A DNA stretch of 18,735 bases from Nitrospiraceae bacterium UBA6898 (lineage in GTDB: Bacteria; Nitrospirota; Thermodesulfovibrionia; Thermodesulfovibrionales; UBA6898): assembly GCA_002448975.1 (NCBI GenBank), contig DKBO01000260.1, positions 1,823 to 20,557 of the forward strand, written 5' to 3'. The notes below the pieces were generated by a model, which saw only the letters and a list, made by a program, of their open reading frames with translations, had not been told where the DNA came from and searched no databases. Made by a program: the position numbers and the translations under genes. Positions 14,285-18,735 of this stretch are shown here, in pieces. Position 1 is the first letter of the stretch; every line of letters begins with the position of its first letter.

Positions 14285-15823
14285 TCATTCCCATTCGATT
14301 GTCCCGGGGGGTTTTGAGGTAATATCGAAAACTACCCTGTTCACGCCTTTGACTTCATTGATGATCCTATTCGAGATGCTTCCCATCACCGCGTAGGGCA
14401 GCTTCGCCCAGTCGGCAGTCATGCCGTCAAGGCTTGTTACTGCCCTGACAGCGATCACATTCTCATAGGTGCGTTCGTCACCCATGACTCCGACACTCTT
14501 GATCGGAAGAATAACGGCAAAGGCCTGCCATATCTCACGATACAGACCAGCCGCCTTTATCTCTTCCAACACGATCGCATCAGCTTCCCTAAGTATGTTC
14601 AGCTTGTCCTCTGTTATATTGCTGATGCAGCGGATTGCCAGCCCGGGGCCAGGGAATGGATGCCGCCAGCAGATCTCTTCGGAAAGCCCGAGCTCTTCTC
14701 CGAGAACTCTTACCTCATCCTTAAAGAGCTCCCTCAGTGGCTCAATGAGCCGGAGTTGCATCACCTCCGGGAGCCCCCCGACATTGTGGTGGCTCTTGAT
14801 CACCGCAGAGGGGCCCTTGAACGAGACACTCTCAATAACATCAGGATAGAGCGTTCCCTGGGCAAGAAATTCCGCACCCCGTATTTTTCTTGCCTCCTCC
14901 TCAAATACCGCTATGAACTCATTGCCGATGACCTTTCGTTTCTTTTCCGGGTCCGTTATTCCCCTGAGCTTAAGCAGAAAACGTTTCCGGGCATCGATAT
15001 GGATAAGTTTCAAACGAAAATGACCTTCGAAGGTCTTCTTTACTTTTTCGGCCTCGCCTTTGCGCAGCAGACCATTGTCTACGAATATGCAGGTAAGTTT
15101 TTTACCGATAGCCTTATGCACCAGAAGTGCAGCCACTGAGGAGTCAACACCACCACTCAGTGCGCAAACGACCTTTTTCCTGCCTACCATTTGGCGAATA
15201 GCTGTGGTAGACCACTCGACGAAGGACGACATTTCCCATGTAGGCCTGCACCCGCAGATAGTATAAACGAAATTGTGCAGGATGCGGGTACCTTCGACCG
15301 TATGTACGACTTCAGGGTGAAACTGAAGGGCGTAAAAATGTCTTTGGGCATCAGCCATTGCGGCAACGGGTGAATTGGACGTACGAGCGATGACGGAAAA
15401 ACCTTTCGGGAGTTTTTCTATCCTGTCACCGTGACTCATCCAGACCTTGGACTTCTGGGATATGCCCCAGAGGAAGTCCGCGTCATCATCGACGATCAGC
15501 TCAGCACTGCCGTATTCACGTTTGCTTGAGCGGGCAACTTTACCGGACAGATGATGTGCCATCAACTGCATGCCGTAACAGATTCCAAGGACCGGAATCC
15601 CGAGATTAAATACCGCAAGGTCGGGGGCAGGAGCTCCTTTGTCATAGACACTCGAAGGACCGCCGGAAAGGACTATGCCTTTCGGCTTGAATGCCCTGAT
15701 CTTGTCCGTGGGAGCATTAAAGGGGAATATCTCAGAATAGACTTTGCCTTCGCGAATCCTTCGCGCGATAAGCTGCGTATATTGTGAGCCGAAATCAAGG
15801 ACCAATATTTTATCGTTATGCAT
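14285..15823 (-). CDS. guaA: GMP synthase (glutamine-hydrolysing)
   Basis: A 512-aa enzyme that aminates XMP to GMP using glutamine and ATP. The class I glutaminase domain has the nucleophile Cys82 in GICYGMQLM and the His169/Glu171 pair in FHPEV. The ATP pyrophosphatase domain carries the P-loop-like SGGVDSS (223-229). The C-terminal dimerisation domain ends with FDITSKPPGTIEWE, the near-invariant GuaA tail. The length is typical for the two-domain single-chain enzyme. It follows guaB after 33 bp in pathway order and begins with ATG preceded by an AAGAAAGAGA purine stretch. Confidence 0.98.
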   Translation of the reverse strand: MHNDKILVLDFGSQYTQLIARRIREGKVYSEIFPFNAPTDKIRAFKPKGIVLSGGPSSVYDKGAPAPDLAVFNLGIPVLGICYGMQLMAHHLSGKVARSSKREYGSAELIVDDDADFLWGISQKSKVWMSHGDRIEKLPKGFSVIARTSNSPVAAMADAQRHFYALQFHPEVVHTVEGTRILHNFVYTICGCRPTWEMSSFVEWSTTAIRQMVGRKKVVCALSGGVDSSVAALLVHKAIGKKLTCIFVDNGLLRKGEAEKVKKTFEGHFRLKLIHIDARKRFLLKLRGITDPEKKRKVIGNEFIAVFEEEARKIRGAEFLAQGTLYPDVIESVSFKGPSAVIKSHHNVGGLPEVMQLRLIEPLRELFKDEVRVLGEELGLSEEICWRHPFPGPGLAIRCISNITEDKLNILREADAIVLEEIKAAGLYREIWQAFAVILPIKSVGVMGDERTYENVIAVRAVTSLDGMTADWAKLPYAVMGSISNRIINEVKGVNRVVFDITSKPPGTIEWE

Positions 15824-15856
15824 GGCTGATCTCTTTCTTGGGGTAAGGGCAGACCG

Positions 15857-17314
15857 TTACCACTCAGGTCTGTAGTTGGGGGCCTCCTTGGTGATAATGA
15901 CGTCATGGACATGGCTTTCCCTGAGGCCGGCATTCGTAATCTGGACGAAATGCGCCTTTTTACGGAAAGAAACAAGGTCCTTAGCGCCGCAGTAACCCAT
16001 GCCTGAGCGGAGACCGCCGAGAAGCTGGTGAGCAGTCTGGGCAAGAGAGCCCTTGTGCGGAACCCTGCCTTCCACGCCCTCAGGCACAAGCTTCTGGGGC
16101 TCAACGCCTTCCTGCTGGTAACGGTCCTTCGCTCCCTGTGCCATGGCACCGATGGACCCCATGCCGCGGTAGACCTTATAACTTCTTCCCTGGAAGAGGA
16201 CGATCTCGCCGGGTGATTCATCCGTACCAGCGAAGAGACTGCCGATCATGACGGAACTTGCTCCTGCCGCGAGTGCTTTTGCTATATCTCCAGAATATTT
16301 TATGCCACCATCGGCGATAAGCGGTATATTAAGCCTGTCCGCAACTGCGTAGCAGTCCATGATCGCTGTAAGCTGCGGAACTCCCGCGCCGGCAACAATG
16401 CGCGTGGTGCAGATCGAACCGGGGCCAATGCCGATCTTAATTGCGTCTGCACCGGCCTTGATGAGGTCGGCTGTTCCCTCTGCGGTGGCCACATTGCCAG
16501 CGATCACCTCGATGTCGTATTTCTTCTTTATCATCTTCAACGTCGATAAAACCCCTTTTGAGTGGCCATGCGCCGTGTCAATAACAAGGACATCGACGCC
16601 TGCACTGATCAGAAGCTTCGCCCTTTCCATGGTATCTTCCCCAGTGCCAACGGCAGCTCCAACCATAAGCCTGCCAAGCCTGTCCTTGCATGAGTTAGGA
16701 TACTTTTTGCGCTTCTCGATATCCTTGATCGTGATCAGGCCCTTGAGACGGTATTCCTTATCAACAATAGGAAGCTTTTCGATTTTGTATTTGTTCAGAA
16801 GGTCTTTTGCCTCTTCCAACGTTGTGCCAATGCCAGCAGTGATAAGCCGCTCCTTGGTCATGATTTCAGAGACCTTCTTGTGCTGTTTTTTCTCGAACCT
16901 GAGATCCCTGTTCGTCAGAATCCCGACAAGTTTGCTGTTCACGGTGACCGGAACCCCGGAGATCTTATAGTGTTCCATGAGCGCAGTTGCATCAGATACC
17001 GGTGCGTCCGGACCAACCGTGATCGGGTCTATGATCATGCCACTTTCCGATTTCTTCACCTTGTCGATCTCGAGGGCTTGTCTTTCCGGAGTCATGGCCC
17101 GGTGAACAATACCAATGCCACCTTCGCGGGCGATCGCTATCGCCATTGAGGCTTCGGTGACCGTGTCCATGGCTGAGGTGAGGAGAGGCACGTTCAATCG
17201 AATCTTTCTGGTGAGGTTCGTATGGATATCAACATCCTTGGGCTGCACTTCGGATTTTGCCGGGAGCAGCAGTACATCATCAAAGGTAAGGCCGGATTTG
17301 ATCTTATCAGACAT
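15857..17314 (-). CDS. guaB: Inosine-5'-monophosphate dehydrogenase
   Basis: A 485-aa NAD-dependent enzyme that oxidises IMP to XMP, the rate-limiting step to GMP. The catalytic barrel starts with LTFDDVLLLPA. A CBS-domain pair is inserted (about residues 95-205; VPVTVNSKLVGILTNRDL and KLPIVDKEYRLKGLITIKDI), the usual site of allosteric purine nucleotide binding. The active-site loop GPGSICTTRIVAGAGVPQ places the catalytic Cys at about residue 302. GGIKYSGDIAKALAAGA and YRGMGSIGAM complete the family signatures. The ATG at 17312-17314 is chosen over an upstream frame because AGGAGA precedes it by five nt and MSDKIKSGLTFDD matches the family start. It is the promoter-proximal gene of the gua-ispA-dxs-tlyA run. 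Confidence 0.98.
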   Translation of the reverse strand: MSDKIKSGLTFDDVLLLPAKSEVQPKDVDIHTNLTRKIRLNVPLLTSAMDTVTEASMAIAIAREGGIGIVHRAMTPERQALEIDKVKKSESGMIIDPITVGPDAPVSDATALMEHYKISGVPVTVNSKLVGILTNRDLRFEKKQHKKVSEIMTKERLITAGIGTTLEEAKDLLNKYKIEKLPIVDKEYRLKGLITIKDIEKRKKYPNSCKDRLGRLMVGAAVGTGEDTMERAKLLISAGVDVLVIDTAHGHSKGVLSTLKMIKKKYDIEVIAGNVATAEGTADLIKAGADAIKIGIGPGSICTTRIVAGAGVPQLTAIMDCYAVADRLNIPLIADGGIKYSGDIAKALAAGASSVMIGSLFAGTDESPGEIVLFQGRSYKVYRGMGSIGAMAQGAKDRYQQEGVEPQKLVPEGVEGRVPHKGSLAQTAHQLLGGLRSGMGYCGAKDLVSFRKKAHFVQITNAGLRESHVHDVIITKEAPNYRPEW

Positions 17315-17339
17315 GGAAATCTCCTGGATATTTTCCGAA

Positions 17340-17369
17340 ATTTTACCATGCTGAGATTTGAGAAAGCAA
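17340..17369 (-). promoter_or_regulatory. Possible promoter for guaB
   Basis: On the minus strand TTGCTT (17364-17369) lies 18 bp from TAAAAT (17340-17345), about 25 nt upstream of the guaB ATG. The match is moderate. The 259-bp region between guaB and the divergent cytochrome gene must hold promoters for both, and this is the best minus-strand candidate. No purine riboswitch-like fold was recognised. Confidence 0.4.
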
Positions 17370-17471
17370 ACACCCAAAAAAATCACTTGACTTATCTAAT
17401 TACCGGTGAGATATACTTCTACGTCGTCCTTTCTCCGGACAATGGGAGACATGACAGGCAGCAAAATGGGC

Positions 17472-17501
17472 TTTGCAGAAATCTGCGGTTATTGCTATAA
17501 T
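17472..17501 (+). promoter_or_regulatory. Promoter for the cytochrome gene (extended -10)
   Basis: A perfect TATAAT (17496-17501) is preceded by TGC, giving an extended -10 element, and by TTTGCA (17472-17477) at 18 bp as a weak -35. The start would be near 17508, leaving a leader of about 65 nt. An exact 5+2+5 inverted repeat (GCAGAAATCTGC, 17475-17486) overlaps the -35 box and spacer and could be an operator. A second, weaker pair (TTGACT around 17387, GATATA around 17410) lies upstream. Confidence 0.6.
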
Positions 17502-17573
17502 GACGCCGGCAACAGAAGATAACTTTTTCCCTGTCAGGAAGCATAATCTTAGAAAGAGAAAGGGGGTGAAAAG

Positions 17574-17888
17574 ATGAAGAAGACAGTATTATTTATCGCA
17601 TTGCTTGTTATCGTGGCATTCGTAGGCAGCGCTCTGGCAGTGCCTCCCGGAAAGACGGTAGAGTTCGCGGGCGGCAGTGGAGGCAAGGTCGTATTTGACG
17701 GCAAAGCTCATGCAGACAAAGGTCTGAAGTGCAATGACTGCCATACCAAGATCTTCCCGATGAAGAAGGGTGGTACCTTCACCATGGCTGACATGAACGC
17801 AGGCAAGAATTGCGGCGAGTGCCACAACGGCACCAAGGCATTCAAGAGCAGCGATGCGGCGAATTGCGGAAAATGCCATAAGAAATAA
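17574..17888 (+). CDS. Periplasmic tri-heme c-type cytochrome (c7/c3-like)
   Basis: A 104-aa protein. Residues 1-22 are a Sec signal peptide (MKKTVLFIALL..., cleavage after ALA), so the mature protein of about 82 residues is periplasmic. Three heme attachment sites are present: CNDCH (53-57), CGECH (80-84) and CGKCH (98-102). The spacing, Lys-rich surface and FDGKAHADKGLKCNDCH opening resemble the small c7-related cytochromes of metal- and sulfate-reducing anaerobes, electron carriers between inner-membrane and outer or soluble reductases. Only one histidine (His46) lies outside the heme motifs, too few for bis-His ligation of all three hemes; Met63, Met71 and Met74 are candidate ligands. A strong ribosome-binding site (GGGGGTG) precedes the ATG. 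It is monocistronic, ending at a strong terminator. Confidence 0.93.
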   Translation: MKKTVLFIALLVIVAFVGSALAVPPGKTVEFAGGSGGKVVFDGKAHADKGLKCNDCHTKIFPMKKGGTFTMADMNAGKNCGECHNGTKAFKSSDAANCGKCHKK

Positions 17889-17903
17889 TCTTTATTGGTA
17901 TTT

Positions 17904-17938
17904 AAAAAGCCCCCTGAAGAATCAGGGGGCTTTTTTTT
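17904..17938. terminator. Bidirectional intrinsic terminator
   Basis: GCCCCCTGA (17909-17917) and TCAGGGGGC (17922-17930) form a perfect 9-bp GC-rich stem with a 4-nt loop. Eight T follow on the plus strand (17931-17938), and five A precede (17904-17908) that become T on the minus strand. It lies 15 bp after the cytochrome stop and 20 bp from the end of the convergent ilvE, so it can end both transcripts. Confidence 0.95.
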
Positions 17939-17958
17939 GCGCGAAGCGGAGCTGAATG

Positions 17959-18735
17959 CTAAATTCTGCTCAGCCAGGAATCGTACTTCTTATTTCGTCC
18001 CTTTACGATGTCAAAGAATATCGACTGAAGTTTTTTGGTGATCTTGCCGCGACTGCCAAGACCGATCCGTCTGCCGTCAATCTCCCTGATCGGGGTAACT
18101 TCCGCAGCGGTACCTGTAAAAAAGGCCTCATCCGCAATATAGATCTCATCCCGGGTGAAGCGTTCCTCAAGCACCGGTATCTTGTTGTCCCGGGCGACCG
18201 TGATGATACTGTCCCTGGTGATACCTTCAAGGATCGTCGTAACGGGAGTCGTCTTTATCCTGTTGTTTCGCACGATGAAAATGTTCTCCCCGCTTCCCTC
18301 GGAAACATATCCTTCCGGGTCCAGGAACAGGGCTTCATCATAACCGCAGGCAATAGCCTCTTTCTTTGCTATCTGTGAATTGACATAGTAGCCACAGACC
18401 TTGGCACGTGTCATGGATGAGTTCACATGATTCCTGGTGAAGGACGAAACTTTTATCTTTATGCCTTTCTCCAGCCCTTCATCACCGAGGTAAGCACCCC
18501 AGGGCCATACGGCGATGGCTACACTGATCGGGTTACCCTTGGGATAGAGCCCCATGGCACCGCAGCCAATATACACCAGCGGTCTGATATAGCACTCTCT
18601 GAGTTTATTCGCACGCACGGTTTTGATGATTGCCTTGCGTATTTCCTCTTTTGCGTAAGGGATCGTAATGTTAAAGATATGCGATGACGAGAAGAGCCTG
18701 TCAATATGCTCGTCAAGGCGGAAGATGGCAGAGCC
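17959..18735 (-). CDS. ilvE: Branched-chain amino acid aminotransferase (5' end outside window)
   Basis: The frame runs open to the window edge, giving 258 codons of a fold-type IV PLP transaminase of about 305 residues, so roughly the first 45-50 are missing. The visible part starts GSAIFRLDEHIDRLF, followed by CYIRPLVYIG. The PLP-binding Lys is in MTRAKVCGYYVNS. Also present are the FLDPEGYVSEGSGENIF cofactor region, LEGITRDSI and EVTPIREIDGRRIG, all matching IlvE, which interconverts Val/Leu/Ile and their 2-oxo acids with 2-oxoglutarate. An apparent GTG start at 18618 is internal to the conserved region and is not the real start. It converges on the cytochrome gene with a shared terminator. 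Confidence 0.95.
   Translation of the reverse strand, partial: GSAIFRLDEHIDRLFSSSHIFNITIPYAKEEIRKAIIKTVRANKLRECYIRPLVYIGCGAMGLYPKGNPISVAIAVWPWGAYLGDEGLEKGIKIKVSSFTRNHVNSSMTRAKVCGYYVNSQIAKKEAIACGYDEALFLDPEGYVSEGSGENIFIVRNNRIKTTPVTTILEGITRDSIITVARDNKIPVLEERFTRDEIYIADEAFFTGTAAEVTPIREIDGRRIGLGSRGKITKKLQSIFFDIVKGRNKKYDSWLSRI

Noticed and set aside
16359..16970. 203-aa plus-strand open frame opposite guaB
   Set aside because: Antisense shadow of the IMP dehydrogenase barrel and CBS domains; composition follows the complementary codons and shows no independent signature.
17222..17500. Plus-strand frame starting inside guaB and running into the cytochrome leader
   Set aside because: Begins antisense to guaB, has no ribosome-binding site and no recognisable domain.
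1..18735. CRISPR array, transposon, prophage or toxin-antitoxin system
   Set aside because: No regularly spaced direct repeats, transposase, integrase or small overlapping toxin-antitoxin pair was found on either strand.

Overview
The window carries housekeeping genes of a Gram-negative-type bacterium. Nearly all of them lie on the minus strand. The HrcA/CIRCE-controlled chaperone operon, a small tri-heme c-type cytochrome with a Sec signal, a lipoprotein, a type III-fold amino acid decarboxylase paired with a spermidine synthase, and a guaB-guaA-ispA-dxs-tlyA run together suggest an anaerobe of the Nitrospirota (Thermodesulfovibrionia-like) or of the former Deltaproteobacteria. That placement is inference from gene content; no 16S rRNA gene is present.

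Layout on the minus strand, left to right. Positions 1-198 hold the 5' end of a tRNA (probably Asp) and a complete tRNA-Val(UAC), with a sigma70-type promoter at 226-255. A small lipoprotein gene (312-626) lies head to head with an EamA/DMT transporter gene (656-1528, plus strand). Positions 1529-2082 are a gene-poor stretch with one possible decayed membrane-protein tail. Positions 2083-7698 hold the heat-shock operon hrcA-grpE-dnaK-dnaJ-rsmE, with a near-consensus promoter and a perfect CIRCE operator whose central spacer also holds the hrcA Shine-Dalgarno sequence. Positions 7740-9796 hold a polyamine pair, an ornithine/lysine-type decarboxylase followed by spermidine synthase, with its own promoter. 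Positions 9824-9910 hold what looks like the last 25-odd residues of a broken receiver domain. Positions 9937-17314 hold guaB-guaA-ispA-dxs-tlyA and an unrecognised alpha-solenoid-like gene, closely spaced or overlapping and probably largely co-transcribed.

On the plus strand, a periplasmic tri-heme cytochrome gene (17574-17888) has its own promoter. It ends at a strong hairpin that also faces the convergent branched-chain aminotransferase gene ilvE (17959 to beyond the window end).

The genes serve GMP synthesis (IMP to XMP to GMP), the first step of the MEP isoprenoid pathway plus prenyl chain elongation, rRNA methylation (RsmE, TlyA), proteostasis and polyamine synthesis. I see no CRISPR array, insertion sequence, prophage or defence system, and no clear new multi-gene system. 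The items most worth a second look are the unknown solenoid gene coupled to tlyA, the receiver remnant beside it, the RNA structures in the chaperone operon, the divergent substrate loop of the spermidine synthase, and the shortage of histidine ligands in the tri-heme cytochrome. Several start codons were moved inward from the longest open frame on Shine-Dalgarno and overlap evidence, and non-AUG starts are common (hrcA GTG, grpE TTG, dnaJ GTG, the solenoid gene TTG, probably the lipoprotein GTG).
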